Assembly (NCBI RefSeq): GCF_001984055.1
Contig: NZ_LYVO01000003.1
Coordinates: 1-64,000 of the forward strand
DNA length: 64,000 nucleotides
Origin: Variovorax sp. KK3
GTDB lineage: Bacteria > Pseudomonadota > Gammaproteobacteria > Burkholderiales > Burkholderiaceae_C
Direction: 5' to 3'
Shown here: piece after piece, positions 8,209-17,394 of the stretch
Numbering within the stretch: position 1 is the stretch's first letter
How the letters are laid out: the number at the start of each line of letters is the position of its first letter
Made by a program: the position numbers and the translations under genes
The notes under the pieces: generated by a model
Database searches by the model: none
What the model saw: only the letters and a program-made list of their open reading frames with translations
Told to the model about the DNA's origin: nothing

Positions 8209-9429
8209 CTATCCCTTCTTCACCAATGGGCAGCTCGACTTCTCGAGCGGCTGAAATGCCTCCGCCGCCGGAACGGTCGCGAGCCGCTTGTAGTAGTCCC
8301 ACGGGTACTTCGACTCGCCCGGGCTCTTGACCTGCATCAGGTACATGTCGTGCACCATGCGGCCGTCGTCGCGGATGCGGCCGTTCTTCGCGAAGAAGTC
8401 GTTCACCGGCGTGGCCTTCATCTTGGCCATGACCGGGCCGGTCGCGTCGGTGCCGGCGTCGCGCACCGCGCGCAGGTAGTGCAGCGTCGACGAGTAGTTG
8501 GCCGCGTGGATCGCGGTCGGCATCTTCTTCATGCGCTCGAAGAAGCGGCGCGACCACTGGCGCGTCTCTTCATTGGTGTCCCAGTAGAAGGCCTCGGTCA
8601 GCATCACGCCTTGCGCCGCGCGCAGGCCCACGCCGTGGATGTCGGTGATGAAGACGGCCAGGCCGGCCAGGTTCTGCTTGGCCGGGTCGATGCCGAATTC
8701 CTGCGCCGACTTGATCGCGTTGATGGTGTCGCTGCCGCCGTTGGCCAGCCCGATGATCTTCGCGCCCGAGCTCTTGGCCGCCACCATGAAGGACGAGAAA
8801 TCGCTGGCGTTGAAGGGATGCCGCGACGTGCCCACCACCTTGGCGCCCGAGCTGGTGACCACCTCGGTCACGTCGCGCTCGATCTGGTGGCCGAAGGCGT
8901 AGTCCGCGGTCAGGAAGTACCAGCTGTCGCCGCCCTTCTTGACGATCGCGCGTGCGGTGCCGTTGGCCATGGCGTAGGTGTCCCAGGCGTAGTGGATGCT
9001 GGTGGGTGTGCAGCTTTCGTTGGTCAGGCGCAGGGCGCCGGCGCCGTTGACGATCGCGATGCGGTTCTTCTGCTTCGCCATGTCCACCGCGGCGAGCGCC
9101 ACCGCGGAGTTGGGGAGGTCGGTGATCATGTCCACCTTCTGCACGTCGAACCATTCGCGCGCCTTGTTGGCGGCGATGTCGGCCTTGTTCTGGTGGTCGA
9201 CCTCCAGCACCTCGATGGGCTTGCCCAGCACCTGGCCGCCGAAGTCCTCCACGGCCATCTTCACCGCCATGGCCGAGCCGCGGCCCGAGAGTTCGGACAG
9301 CACGCCGCCCATGTCGGTGATGACGCCGATGCGCACCGCGCCGTCGGAGATGCCTTCCGCACCCTGGCCCTGCGCCAGCGTTGCGATGCCGAGGGCGGCG
9401 GCGGCGCCTAGCCATGCGAGTCGGTTCAT
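8209..9429 (-). CDS. Branched-chain amino acid-type ABC transporter substrate-binding protein (LivK-like)
   Basis: Periplasmic type I binding protein of 406 residues, with signal peptide MNRLAWLGAAAALGIATLAQ and the mature start DGAVRIGVITDMGG. Mid-protein ANGGSDTINAIKSAQEFG and NYSSTLHYLRAV are typical of the Liv family that also serves aromatic and other carboxylates. The start is supported by AAGGAGA ten bases upstream. It is the last gene of the 8.2-12.7 kb operon, after acyl-CoA synthetase, crotonase and SDR genes, so it probably brings in the acid they degrade. The permease and ATPase genes are not in the window. Confidence 0.88.
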   Translation of the reverse strand: MNRLAWLGAAAALGIATLAQGQGAEGISDGAVRIGVITDMGGVLSELSGRGSAMAVKMAVEDFGGQVLGKPIEVLEVDHQNKADIAANKAREWFDVQKVDMITDLPNSAVALAAVDMAKQKNRIAIVNGAGALRLTNESCTPTSIHYAWDTYAMANGTARAIVKKGGDSWYFLTADYAFGHQIERDVTEVVTSSGAKVVGTSRHPFNASDFSSFMVAAKSSGAKIIGLANGGSDTINAIKSAQEFGIDPAKQNLAGLAVFITDIHGVGLRAAQGVMLTEAFYWDTNEETRQWSRRFFERMKKMPTAIHAANYSSTLHYLRAVRDAGTDATGPVMAKMKATPVNDFFAKNGRIRDDGRMVHDMYLMQVKSPGESKYPWDYYKRLATVPAAEAFQPLEKSSCPLVKKG

Positions 9430-9478
9430 GTCCTTGTCTCCTTCGTTGTGGGGGCGCCTCGCGCCGCCCGGGGGCTTG

Positions 9479-10255
9479 TCAGATCACGTTGCGGGTCAGC
9501 CCGCCGTCCACGCAGATGTTCTGGCCGGTGATGTAGCCCGCGTGCACGGAGGCCAGGAAGGCGCACAGCCCGCCGAAGTCGTCGGCCGTGCCCAGGCGCT
9601 GCATCGGAATGCTGCGGGCCATGTCCTCGCGCACCGCGGCTTCGTCGAGCCTCATGCGCGTCTGGCGGTCGGCGATCACGCGTTGCAATGCGCCCGTGTC
9701 CATCAGCCCCGGCAGCAGGCCGTTGACGGTGATGCCGTGCGGCGCGACCTCGCGCGCGAGCGAGCCCATGGCGCCGGTCAGGCCCACGCGCAGGCTGTTG
9801 GACAGCGCCATGTTGGGATACAGCTCCTTCACCACAAACGAGGTGATGTTGAGGATGCGGCCGAAGCGCGCCGCACGCATCGCGGGCAGGAAGGCGCGCA
9901 CCACTTCGAGCGGGCCGATCACGCTGGTTTCGTGGCTGGTGCGCCAGGCGTCCAGTCTGGTTTCCTCGAAGGGCGCGGCCGGCGGGCCACCGGCGTTGGT
10001 GACGACGATCGACGGCGAGCCCACGCGCTGCACGGCCTCCACCAGCCTTGCGCGCTCGTCCTCGATGCCGATGTCGCCCGGCACGAACACCGCGAGCGGC
10101 GACAGCGCGCGTGCCGCGGCCGCGCCGTGCGCCGCGTCGCGGCCGTTGAGGATCACGCGCACGCCGGCATCGGCCAGCGCGCGTGCGCAGGCGTGGCCCA
10201 GGCCGCGCGTGCCGCCGAGCACCAGGGCGGTCTGTCCTGCGATGCCGAGGTCCAT
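9479..10255 (-). CDS. SDR-family oxidoreductase with non-canonical active site
   Basis: A 258-residue short-chain dehydrogenase/reductase-fold protein. The cofactor loop GGTRGLG (about 14-20) and NAGG segment are clear. The normal YxxxK catalytic pair is absent: the aligned stretch [15 protein letters not shown] has Ser and Arg at the expected Tyr and Lys positions. This variant is known from a FabG-like subgroup of uncertain chemistry. The C-terminal [13 protein letters not shown] is typical. It lies between the crotonase and Liv-type receptor genes with short gaps, so it likely acts on the same CoA intermediate, or binds it without the standard reductase chemistry. Confidence 0.82.
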   Translation of the reverse strand: MDLGIAGQTALVLGGTRGLGHACARALADAGVRVILNGRDAAHGAAAARALSPLAVFVPGDIGIEDERARLVEAVQRVGSPSIVVTNAGGPPAAPFEETRLDAWRTSHETSVIGPLEVVRAFLPAMRAARFGRILNITSFVVKELYPNMALSNSLRVGLTGAMGSLAREVAPHGITVNGLLPGLMDTGALQRVIADRQTRMRLDEAAVREDMARSIPMQRLGTADDFGGLCAFLASVHAGYITGQNICVDGGLTRNVI

Positions 10256-10277
10256 GGTGGCGCGTCCTCGGGCGGTG

Positions 10278-11105
10278 TCAGAAGGGGCAGGACGGATCGA
10301 ACTTCGGATCGCGCTTCTCGCGCAGCGAGGCGATGCCCTCGTGCACGTCCGGACCCGAGAAGCCGATGAATTCCAGAGCCAGCGAACTGTCGAAGCTCGG
10401 GCCGGCCAGGCGCAGCCAGTTGTTGAGGGCGTACTTGGTCCAGCGGATGGCCGTCTGCGAGCCGTTGGCCAGCTTCTTCGCCACCTCGAAGGCCTTGGGC
10501 ACCAGCTGGTCTTCGGGCACGGCCAGCGACACCAGCCCGATGCGCTCGGCCTCTTCGCCCGACACGGCTTCGCACAGCATCAGGTAGTACTTGGCCTTCG
10601 CCATGCCGCACAGGAGCGGCCAGACGATGGCCGCATGGTCGCCTGCGGCCACGCCCAGGCGCGTGTGGCCGTCGATGATGCGCGCGTTGCTGCTCGCGAT
10701 CGAGATGTCGGCCAGCAGCCCCGCCACGAGGCCCGCGCCCACGGCCGGGCCGTGCATGGCCGACACCACCGGCTTGCTGCAGTTGATCACGTTGTAGACC
10801 AGGTCGCGTGCCTCGCGCCACACCCGGGCGCGCACGTTGAAGTCGTTGGCCATGTCTTCCACCAGGCCCAGGTCGCCGCCGGCCGAGAAGCCCTTGCCTT
10901 CGCCGCGGATGATGGCCACGCGCGTTTCGGGGTCGCGGTCGATGTCGGTCCAGATGGAGGCCAGCTCGCGGTGCAGGTTGTGATCGGCGGTCGACAGCTT
11001 CTTGTTGGCGCTCTGCGATGCACCCATGACGATCTCGAGGATGCCGTCGGGGTGGCGCCGCAGGCTCAGCGCCTGGTAGTGGGCGTAAGGGGCTTCGTTG
11101 GCCAT
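10278..11105 (-). CDS. Enoyl-CoA hydratase/isomerase family protein
   Basis: Crotonase-fold protein of 275 residues acting on a CoA thioester. The oxyanion-hole segment [13 protein letters not shown] and the second one, [19 protein letters not shown], are present. At the two positions that carry catalytic glutamates in classical enoyl-CoA hydratase I see Val (AGLVAG) and a GHTRLG stretch, so simple hydration is doubtful. Isomerase, hydrolase or lyase chemistry is possible. It lies 22 bases upstream of the SDR gene and downstream of the acyl-CoA synthetase in one transcription unit. Confidence 0.85.
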   Translation of the reverse strand: MANEAPYAHYQALSLRRHPDGILEIVMGASQSANKKLSTADHNLHRELASIWTDIDRDPETRVAIIRGEGKGFSAGGDLGLVEDMANDFNVRARVWREARDLVYNVINCSKPVVSAMHGPAVGAGLVAGLLADISIASSNARIIDGHTRLGVAAGDHAAIVWPLLCGMAKAKYYLMLCEAVSGEEAERIGLVSLAVPEDQLVPKAFEVAKKLANGSQTAIRWTKYALNNWLRLAGPSFDSSLALEFIGFSGPDVHEGIASLREKRDPKFDPSCPF

Positions 11106-11139
11106 GGTGTCGTTCCTTGGGGGCGGTGGTGGCTGGAAG

Positions 11140-12696
11140 TCAGATCTTCTTTCTTCCAGCCCAGTAGGGTTCCTTCAGCAGGTTCTTCTGGATCTTGCCG
11201 ATGGGCGTCTTGGGAAAGTCGTCGACGAAGCGCACGAGGCGCGGCCGCTTGTGGCGCGCCAGCTTGTCTTCGCACTGCGCGACGACGCGCGCTTCATCCA
11301 GCGTGCAGCCGGGCTTGAGCTGGATGTACGCTGCCGGCAGCTCGCCCCATTTGTCGTCGGGAATGCCGAACACGGCGCACTCCGCCACCTCGGGCAGCTC
11401 GTAGAGCACCTGCTCGATCTCCTTGGGGTAGACGTTCTCGCCGCCGGAAATCAGCATGTCCTTGGCGCGGTCGATCAGCGTGACGTAGCCATCTTCGTCC
11501 ATCACGCCGATGTCGCCCGACAGGCCCCAGCCGTTGCCGTGCCGGAAGAACTCGGCCGTCTGCTGCGGCTCGCCGTAGTAGCCGATCATGAGGTTGTCGC
11601 CGCGCGAGGCCACTTCGCCCAGCTCGCGCGGCTCGCATGGGCTGCCGTCGGGGCGCAGCACGGCCACGTCGACGTTGTAGGGCTGGCGGCCCACGCTGCC
11701 GAGCTTGTCGCGTGCGCGCTGCCAGGGCAGGGCGGCGATCACGCCCATCTCCGACTGGCCGTAGATCTGCGTCAGCCGCAGCTGCGGCAGGCGGCGCATC
11801 AGCTCGACCTGCACCCAGTCGGGCATCGGCGCGCCTGCGAACGAGAGCTTGGTCCAGCTTGCCAGGTCGCGCGCTTGCAGCTCGGGCAGCATGGCCAGCG
11901 CATTGGCCTGCGTCGGCACCATGAAGGTGGCGGTGATGCGCTCGGCCTCCACCGCATCGACGAAGGCAGCGGGCGACCAGGGCGTCACGAAGACGGCGGT
12001 GGCGCCGACCAGGATGGCCGGCTGGAACATGATGTTGAGCGCCGCCACGTGGAACAGCGGCGTGACGATCGCGACCACGTCGTCGGCCTCCAGGTGCTCT
12101 TCGACCGCCACCGTGTGGGCCGTGATGGCACGGGCGCGGTGGTGCATCAGCACGCCCTTGGGGTGGCCGGTGGTGCCGCCCGTGTACGTCATGCAGAAGG
12201 CGTCGCGCTCGTCGATGGCGACCTCGGGCGGCGTGGCGGGCTGGCCGGCGACGAAGCGGTCGAAGGTGATCGCGCCGGGCACCGCGCCGGTGCTCGCACC
12301 GATCGCGACGAAGTGCCGGATGCCCGGGCAGGCGGCGCGCACCTCGGCCACCTTGTCGGCGAACTGCAGGTCGTAGATCAGCACCTGCGTTTCGGATTTG
12401 GCGAGCACGTAGCCCAGCTCCTCCGCGGCGTAGAGCACCGAGATGTTGTTGACCACGCAGCCCGAGCGCGCCACGCCGAAGAACACTGCGCCGTAGGCCG
12501 GCAGGTTGCGGCACAGCATCGACACCACGGCGCCCTTGGGCAGGCCCAGTGCCAGCACGGCGTGGGCGACCTGGTCGGCCAGTGCGTCGAGCTCGCGGTA
12601 GAGCACGCGCTCGCGGCCCGCCGCACCGCGGAACACGATGGCCGCCTTGTCGGGAAAGCGGTGCGCCGATCGGCGCAGCATGTCTCCTGTCAGCAT
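11140..12696 (-). CDS. AMP-dependent acyl-CoA synthetase / ligase
   Basis: ANL-superfamily ligase that activates a carboxylic acid to its CoA ester with ATP. The 518 residues contain the P-loop-like [11 protein letters not shown], the GYYG region, the hinge [16 protein letters not shown] and the C-terminal catalytic lysine in KTPIGKIQK. The start at 12696 is preferred because GGAAGG lies just upstream; the frame runs nine codons longer. It is the promoter-proximal gene of an operon with crotonase, SDR and Liv-type receptor, and is divergent from an IclR regulator. Acid substrate unknown; a medium-chain or aromatic acid is plausible. Confidence 0.9.
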   Translation of the reverse strand: MLTGDMLRRSAHRFPDKAAIVFRGAAGRERVLYRELDALADQVAHAVLALGLPKGAVVSMLCRNLPAYGAVFFGVARSGCVVNNISVLYAAEELGYVLAKSETQVLIYDLQFADKVAEVRAACPGIRHFVAIGASTGAVPGAITFDRFVAGQPATPPEVAIDERDAFCMTYTGGTTGHPKGVLMHHRARAITAHTVAVEEHLEADDVVAIVTPLFHVAALNIMFQPAILVGATAVFVTPWSPAAFVDAVEAERITATFMVPTQANALAMLPELQARDLASWTKLSFAGAPMPDWVQVELMRRLPQLRLTQIYGQSEMGVIAALPWQRARDKLGSVGRQPYNVDVAVLRPDGSPCEPRELGEVASRGDNLMIGYYGEPQQTAEFFRHGNGWGLSGDIGVMDEDGYVTLIDRAKDMLISGGENVYPKEIEQVLYELPEVAECAVFGIPDDKWGELPAAYIQLKPGCTLDEARVVAQCEDKLARHKRPRLVRFVDDFPKTPIGKIQKNLLKEPYWAGRKKI

Positions 12697-12737
12697 TCGC
12701 GCACCCTTCCGAAGCCTTTCCAAAACTTTCCAAATCG

Positions 12738-12774
12738 TTTACGAAATGCGAAACTTGTTTTCGATTAGCGTAAA
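12738..12774. promoter_or_regulatory. Candidate IclR operator palindrome
   Basis: Imperfect inverted repeat between the divergent acyl-CoA synthetase and iclR-type genes. The two 17-base arms flank a 3-base centre and match at 12 of 17 positions, including the outer TTTACG/CGTAAA and the inner CGAAA/TTTCG blocks. This AT-richer stretch contrasts with its surroundings, and an A/T-flanked palindrome is the usual shape of an IclR-family site. Assignment is by position and symmetry only. Confidence 0.55.
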
Positions 12775-12869
12775 TGCGTCCGTGTGCCGGTGTCAATCCG
12801 AAGACACCCGCACCGCGCGCCTCGACCCCTGCCCGGTTACCGTGGAGCCCCGATGAACAGGACCGTGCG

Positions 12870-13646
12870 ATGAACAACAAGGCACCCAAGGCCGGCGTGC
12901 AGTCGGTCGAGAACGGCCTCGACCTGATGCTGATCGTGGCGCACCACCGGCGCCCGATGAAGATCACCGACATCGCCGAGCAGGCCGGCATCGCGCCGAG
13001 CAAGGCGCACCGCTACCTGGTGAGCTTCCTGCGCACCGGCTTCCTCGCGCAAGACCCGGAGACCGGCCTGTACGGCATGGGCCCGGTGGCGCTGGAGTTC
13101 AGCCTGTCGTGCCTGGCGACCATCGAGCCGATCTCCCTGGCCACCCGCGCGGCCGAGCAGTTGTGCCATGCGCTGGGCCACACGGTGGCGGTGTCGGTCT
13201 GGGGCAGCTTCGGCCCGACGGTGGTGCGCTGGGAGCAGCCCGAGCGGCCGGTGATGGTCAACGTCGGGCTCGGCTCGGTGTTCCCGCTCGATCGCTCGGC
13301 CACCGGCCGGGTGTTCGCAGCCTTCCTGCCGGCCGAGCAGCTCAAGGCGCACGTGGCGTCCTCGCGTGCCGCGAACGGGCCGCCGGCCGAAGGCGCCGAA
13401 ACCGCCGAGCAGGTGCGCGAGCGCGGCATGGCGCGCGCCATGGGCGACTTCATGGACGGCATGAGCGCCTTCGCAGCGCCGGTGTTCGACGATCGCGGCC
13501 GCCTGGTGCTCGCGATCACCGTGCTGGGCTACAAGTCGGGCTTCGATCACCGATGGAGCGGCCCCGTGGCGGGCGCCTTGCGCGAGGCGGCGCAGACCCT
13601 GTCGCGCACGCTGGGCCACCAGCACGAGCGGCTGGCATTGGCCTGA
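12870..13646 (+). CDS. IclR-family transcriptional regulator
   Basis: A 258-residue regulator. The N-terminal winged helix-turn-helix (about 8-68) contains MKITDIAEQAGIAPSKAHRYL, followed by an effector-binding IclR domain (about 80-255) with GHTVAVSVWG, FPLDRSATGRVFAAFLP and FAAPVFDDRGRLVLAITVLG. The ATG at 12870 gives the normal N-terminus; upstream in-frame codons run through the intergenic operator region and are unlikely to be used. It is divergent from the acyl-CoA synthetase operon and probably controls it in response to the degraded acid or its CoA ester. Confidence 0.9.
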   Translation: MNNKAPKAGVQSVENGLDLMLIVAHHRRPMKITDIAEQAGIAPSKAHRYLVSFLRTGFLAQDPETGLYGMGPVALEFSLSCLATIEPISLATRAAEQLCHALGHTVAVSVWGSFGPTVVRWEQPERPVMVNVGLGSVFPLDRSATGRVFAAFLPAEQLKAHVASSRAANGPPAEGAETAEQVRERGMARAMGDFMDGMSAFAAPVFDDRGRLVLAITVLGYKSGFDHRWSGPVAGALREAAQTLSRTLGHQHERLALA

Positions 13647-13657
13647 GCCGGCGAAGA

Positions 13658-14809
13658 TCAGGACGCGGCGTCGTCCCGCGGCGGCACGAGCGCGGCGGCG
13701 CCGCGCAGCGCGTCTTCGAGTTGCTCGACGGTGTAGGGCTTGCGCAGCCAGAAGGTGTCGCGCGCGGGCTCGGCCGGCGGCGGCTGGCCGGTCGCGAAGA
13801 TCACCGGGAAGCCGGCGCGCCGCTGCAGCGTCTGCGCCAGTTCGCGGCCCGACAGCGCAGGCAGGCCGATGTCGGTCATCAGCACGTCGAAGGCGCCTTC
13901 GAGAAAGCGGCTCTTCGCGCCCTCCGCGCTCTTGACGCCGGTCGCCCAGTGGCCGAGGGCCTGCAGCAGGTGGAGGGTGGCAGTGAGCGTGTCCGGATCG
14001 TCCTCGACGACCAGGATGCGCAGGCGCGGTGGCGGCGCATGCGGCGACGCCGATGCGGCGGCGCGCTCGACCTTCCATGCGGCCTGCCGCTGCCCGAGCC
14101 AGTCGAAGAGGATGCGGCGGTAGGCCTCGTACCAATCGGCATGCGAAAGCGCATGGTCCGCGCCGTCGAGCATGCGCAGCTCGAACGAGCGCGCCGCTGC
14201 GAAGGCTCCGGCGTAGTTCTCGATCACGGGGCGGGGAATGATGTCGTCGTGCCCCGACCCGATCAGCAGGGCATCGCCGCGGAAGGCCGCGCAGGCGCCG
14301 AGCGCGCGGTTTTCCTCAGGCGCCAGGCGCAGGAGCCGGTAGACCGAAAGATCTTCCTTGTCGAGCTTCTCCTTGGGTTGCGACCAGGCCTCGTCGCGGT
14401 ACAGCGCCGGGGCCCTGAGCGCCAGCCATCGCAGTGGCCGCACGCGGCTGGCCAGCGCGGCCAGGTAGGCGCCGTAGCTCACGCCGACGATGCCGATCGC
14501 GTCGCCGGCCACGCCCGGCTCGGCGGCGAGCGCGTCGAAGGCGGCCAGCACATCGCGCAAATTGTCTTCGCGCGTGACCGCTGCTCGCTCCGCAGTGCTC
14601 CACTCGGCGTTCGGCACGTCGACCAGCCGACACGCGAAGCCGGCGGCACACAGTGCCTGCTCCAGCGCGCGGTAGCGGTCTCGGTGGTTGTCGTCCCACC
14701 CGGGCACCAGCAGCAGCCCGGGCCGGAGCGATGCGTCGGCGGGTATGGACGGAGTCAAGTCTTCGAGGTCTTTTTTGATTGAATCTCTTACCACGGGTGG
14801 AGCATCCAC
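13658..14809 (-). CDS. Alpha/beta-hydrolase fused to a response-regulator receiver domain
   Basis: A 383-residue two-domain protein in one uninterrupted frame. Residues about 28-245 form an alpha/beta-hydrolase with nucleophile S111 (GVSYGAY), acid D188 or D189 (IGSGHDD) and H219 (DGADHAL), so a full triad. Residues about 264-375 form a CheY-like receiver: acidic pocket E269/D270/D271 (ILVVEDDPDT), phosphoacceptor D313 (MTDIGLP), switch T340 (FATGQ) and K357 (LRKPY), all conserved. A short Ala/Pro-rich linker joins them. Phosphorylation could gate the hydrolase, but no histidine kinase is nearby. The GTG start at 14809 lacks a clear Shine-Dalgarno, so a start a few codons later is possible. 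It converges with the iclR-type gene. Confidence 0.85.
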   Translation of the reverse strand: MDAPPVVRDSIKKDLEDLTPSIPADASLRPGLLLVPGWDDNHRDRYRALEQALCAAGFACRLVDVPNAEWSTAERAAVTREDNLRDVLAAFDALAAEPGVAGDAIGIVGVSYGAYLAALASRVRPLRWLALRAPALYRDEAWSQPKEKLDKEDLSVYRLLRLAPEENRALGACAAFRGDALLIGSGHDDIIPRPVIENYAGAFAAARSFELRMLDGADHALSHADWYEAYRRILFDWLGQRQAAWKVERAAASASPHAPPPRLRILVVEDDPDTLTATLHLLQALGHWATGVKSAEGAKSRFLEGAFDVLMTDIGLPALSGRELAQTLQRRAGFPVIFATGQPPPAEPARDTFWLRKPYTVEQLEDALRGAAALVPPRDDAAS

Positions 14810-14941
14810 CAGCGCAGCGTTCGAGCGCGTCAGCCTTCGCCGTCATCGGCTGCCCGCCGAAAGCCTCCGCGGCCGTCACGCGGCAGGTCGGCGATGGCCG
14901 GGTCGCCAGAGCATGCCGGAATTCGGCGGGGCCTGCATCGC

Positions 14942-15361
14942 ATGACGAAGATGGCATTTCGACACCGTGCTTCCGAACGCCGCCACGTCTGGCGGCGAGC
15001 CCTGGCCTTGCAGTTGCTGCTCGTCGTCGTGGCGACGCTGCTGGTGCATGTGTCGTGGAGTGGCTGCCGGCAATACGGCTTCAGCCTGCTGTGGATGGCA
15101 CCCCTGGGCTGGGCGATGTTCGGCGTCGTGCTGGTCGGCGGCTTGCTGACGGCGCTCACGACGGCCGGCCCGAACGCGGCCACCGAACCCGAATGGATGT
15201 CGTTGTGGTCCGTGGGATGGGCGTCGGGACTCGTCGGGGCGGTCGGATGGGTCTGGGGCATCACGTCCGCGCGCCGTTGGCTCGTGCGGGCCGGCATGCT
15301 GGGCGCCGCCGCGTATGGCGGCCTGGCCTATGGCTTTCTCTGCGTGTCGATGAGCGCGTAG
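14942..15361 (+). CDS. Small hypothetical membrane protein
   Basis: A 139-residue protein with a basic N-terminus (MTKMAFRHRASERRHVWRR) and about three hydrophobic segments: LALQLLLVVVATLLVHV, PLGWAMFGVVLVGGLLTAL and a C-terminal stretch around AGMLGAAAYGGLAYGFL. It probably sits in the inner membrane with the N-terminus in the cytoplasm. The ATG at 14942 follows a Cys/His-free region with only a weak ribosome site. It is divergent from the hydrolase-receiver fusion. No family recognised. Confidence 0.6.
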   Translation: MTKMAFRHRASERRHVWRRALALQLLLVVVATLLVHVSWSGCRQYGFSLLWMAPLGWAMFGVVLVGGLLTALTTAGPNAATEPEWMSLWSVGWASGLVGAVGWVWGITSARRWLVRAGMLGAAAYGGLAYGFLCVSMSA

Positions 15362-15434
15362 GTGCGGGGAAGAGAGCGCTGTCGCGCTTTTCTACAATGC
15401 GGGCCCTTTTCCTCGCTTCCCGCACCGCGCACCC

Positions 15435-16307
15435 ATGGACATCGTCGTCAACGAAGAACTCAAGGCCTACATCGACCCCATGGCGCCCGAGGAATACGAG
15501 GCGCTGGAACGCAGCATCCTCGACGAGGGCTGCCGCGATGCGCTGATCCTCTGGGGCGACGTGCTGGTGGACGGGCACAACCGTTACGGCATCTGTAGAA
15601 AGCATGGCCTGCCTTTCAAGACCGTGCAGAACCCGCGCTTCCGCTCCATCGAGGACGTGCAGCTGTGGATGATCGACCAGCACCTGGGGCGCCGCAGCCT
15701 GTCCGACTACCAGCGCGGCGTGCTGGCGCTGCGCAAGAAGGAGATCGTGGGCGAGCGCAGGAGCCGCGCGGCCGCGGCGCCCGCGCCCGATGCAGCAGAT
15801 CCATCGGACGGATCGGATGCATCGAATGCATCGGCGTCCGAAGCGCTTGCCGCGATCGGCGCCGATGCAGCCCCGCTCGACAGCCGCGAGGCCGTGGCCC
15901 GCGCTGCCCGCCTGAGCAGCAGCCAGGTCGTGATGATCGAGAAGATCCAGAAGCAGGCGGCGCCCGAACTGGTGCAGGCGGTGCGCGACGGCACCATCTC
16001 GATCAACGCCGCGGCTGCGGTGTCCAGCCTGCCGGCCGACGAGCAGGTGGCCGCGGTGGCCAAGGGCAAGGACGAACTGAAGCAGGCTGCCAAGCGGGTG
16101 CGTGAATCGAAGCGCAAGCCGCGCGACGAAGCCGAAGGCGCGAAGGCCGCCGAGGCAGCGCACGATGACGCGGCACCGGGCGGCGATGAACTGCAGACGC
16201 TGCGCCGCCGCGTGGCCGAGCTCACGGCCGAGAACGAGTCGCTGCGGCGTCAGCTCGCCGCGCTGCAGGCCGGCAGCGCCGAGTCCGAGCTTCCCGCGCC
16301 GTTCTGA
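15435..16307 (+). CDS. ParB/Srx-domain protein with C-terminal coiled coil
   Basis: A 290-residue protein. The N-terminus (about 1-95) is a ParB/sulfiredoxin-like fold: EEYEALERSILDEG, then ILWGDVLVDGHNRYGICRKHG, with the DGHNR signature of ParB N-domains. A low-complexity Ala/Asp/Ser linker (about 105-135) follows, then a helical region (about 145-225) and a charged coiled coil (about 245-280, LRRRVAELTAENESLRRQL). No ParA gene or parS-like repeat is adjacent, so chromosome partition is unlikely. DNA-binding or CTPase-type regulation is possible. It stands alone, convergent with a Bug receptor gene. Confidence 0.75.
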   Translation: MDIVVNEELKAYIDPMAPEEYEALERSILDEGCRDALILWGDVLVDGHNRYGICRKHGLPFKTVQNPRFRSIEDVQLWMIDQHLGRRSLSDYQRGVLALRKKEIVGERRSRAAAAPAPDAADPSDGSDASNASASEALAAIGADAAPLDSREAVARAARLSSSQVVMIEKIQKQAAPELVQAVRDGTISINAAAAVSSLPADEQVAAVAKGKDELKQAAKRVRESKRKPRDEAEGAKAAEAAHDDAAPGGDELQTLRRRVAELTAENESLRRQLAALQAGSAESELPAPF

Positions 16308-16334
16308 GCGCGCGCGGCGCGGCCGGGCGGCGGC

Positions 16335-17339
16335 TCACTCCAGCCGCATCTGCAAGGCATCGATCGCGCGCTTCCACACGGCGCGGTCCTCGCGAATCAG
16401 CGCACCGAAAGCCGGCGGCGTCATGGCCATCGGCTCGGTGCCGTCCGCGCGCATGAAGCCGGCGACCTCGGGTTGCGCCAGCACCTGGTTGAACGCGCCG
16501 TTGAGCCGCTGAATCACCGCTTCCGGCGTGCCCGCCGGCGCGACCAGGCCGTACCAGATCGACAGCCCCAGTTCCGGGAAGCCCGCCTCTTCGACCGTGG
16601 GAATGCCCGGCACGGCCGGCACGCGCTGGCGGCTGGTCACCGCCAAGCCGCGCAGTTCGCCGGCATTGACGCGCGCCACCGAGGTGGAGATGCCGTCGAA
16701 GTACAAGTGGATGTCGCCGCGCGACAGCGCGAGCATGGCCTGGCCCGAACTTTGGTAGTGGATGGAGACCAGCCCCGGCGCGCGCTTTTCGAGCAGGCCG
16801 CCGAGCATGTGGTTGGAGCTGCCCACGCCGAGCGTGCCGTAGTTCACCGCGCCCGGATGCGCCTGCGCATAGGCCGGCAGCTCGCGCAGCGAGCTGATCG
16901 GCGACTGCCGGTTGACGCTGAGCATGAAGGGCACGGCCTGCAGCGCGGCGACCGGCACCAGCTTGTCGGGCGCATAGCTCAGGCTGCGCTGCAGGTTCGG
17001 GTTGACCGCCAGCGTGGTGCTGGTGGCGAGCAGCAGCGTGTGGCCGTCGGGCGGTGCGTTCTGCACGGCCAGCGCGCCGATGGCGGTGGCGGCGCCGGCC
17101 TTGTTCTCGACCACGATCGGCTGACCCAGGATCTCCTTGGCGCGCTCCGCGAGGCGGCGCGTCACGATGTCGGCGCCGCCGCCGGCCGGGTAGGGCACGA
17201 CGATGCGGATCGGCGTGGCCGAGCCGCCCTGGGCCCACGCGGCAACGCCGGCGCCAGCCAGCGCGACGGCCAGCAGCGCGCGGCACCAGCTTCTGCGGTG
17301 CGCCGTGATGTGAAGGCTCGGCGAATTCGGTTTCGTCAT
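16335..17339 (-). CDS. Bug/TctC-family periplasmic solute-binding receptor
   Basis: A 334-residue Bug receptor with a long signal peptide (RSWCRALLAVALAGAGVAAWA) and mature start IRIVVPYPAGGGADIVTRRL. The loop GTLGVGSSNHMLGGLLEKR replaces the more usual GNGSTPHL, and the second-domain loop reads SIHYQSSGQA rather than VPYKGG, so its ligand pocket probably differs from the other Bugs here. AGGAG precedes the ATG. It is downstream of and co-directional with the 2OG-Fe oxygenase (55-base gap), which suggests uptake of that enzyme's substrate or a related acid. Confidence 0.85.
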   Translation of the reverse strand: MTKPNSPSLHITAHRRSWCRALLAVALAGAGVAAWAQGGSATPIRIVVPYPAGGGADIVTRRLAERAKEILGQPIVVENKAGAATAIGALAVQNAPPDGHTLLLATSTTLAVNPNLQRSLSYAPDKLVPVAALQAVPFMLSVNRQSPISSLRELPAYAQAHPGAVNYGTLGVGSSNHMLGGLLEKRAPGLVSIHYQSSGQAMLALSRGDIHLYFDGISTSVARVNAGELRGLAVTSRQRVPAVPGIPTVEEAGFPELGLSIWYGLVAPAGTPEAVIQRLNGAFNQVLAQPEVAGFMRADGTEPMAMTPPAFGALIREDRAVWKRAIDALQMRLE

Positions 17340-17394
17340 GGCGGCACTCCTCGAATGGGTGGAAGCGGTTCGATGCGAACGGGCGCGGCGCGGG

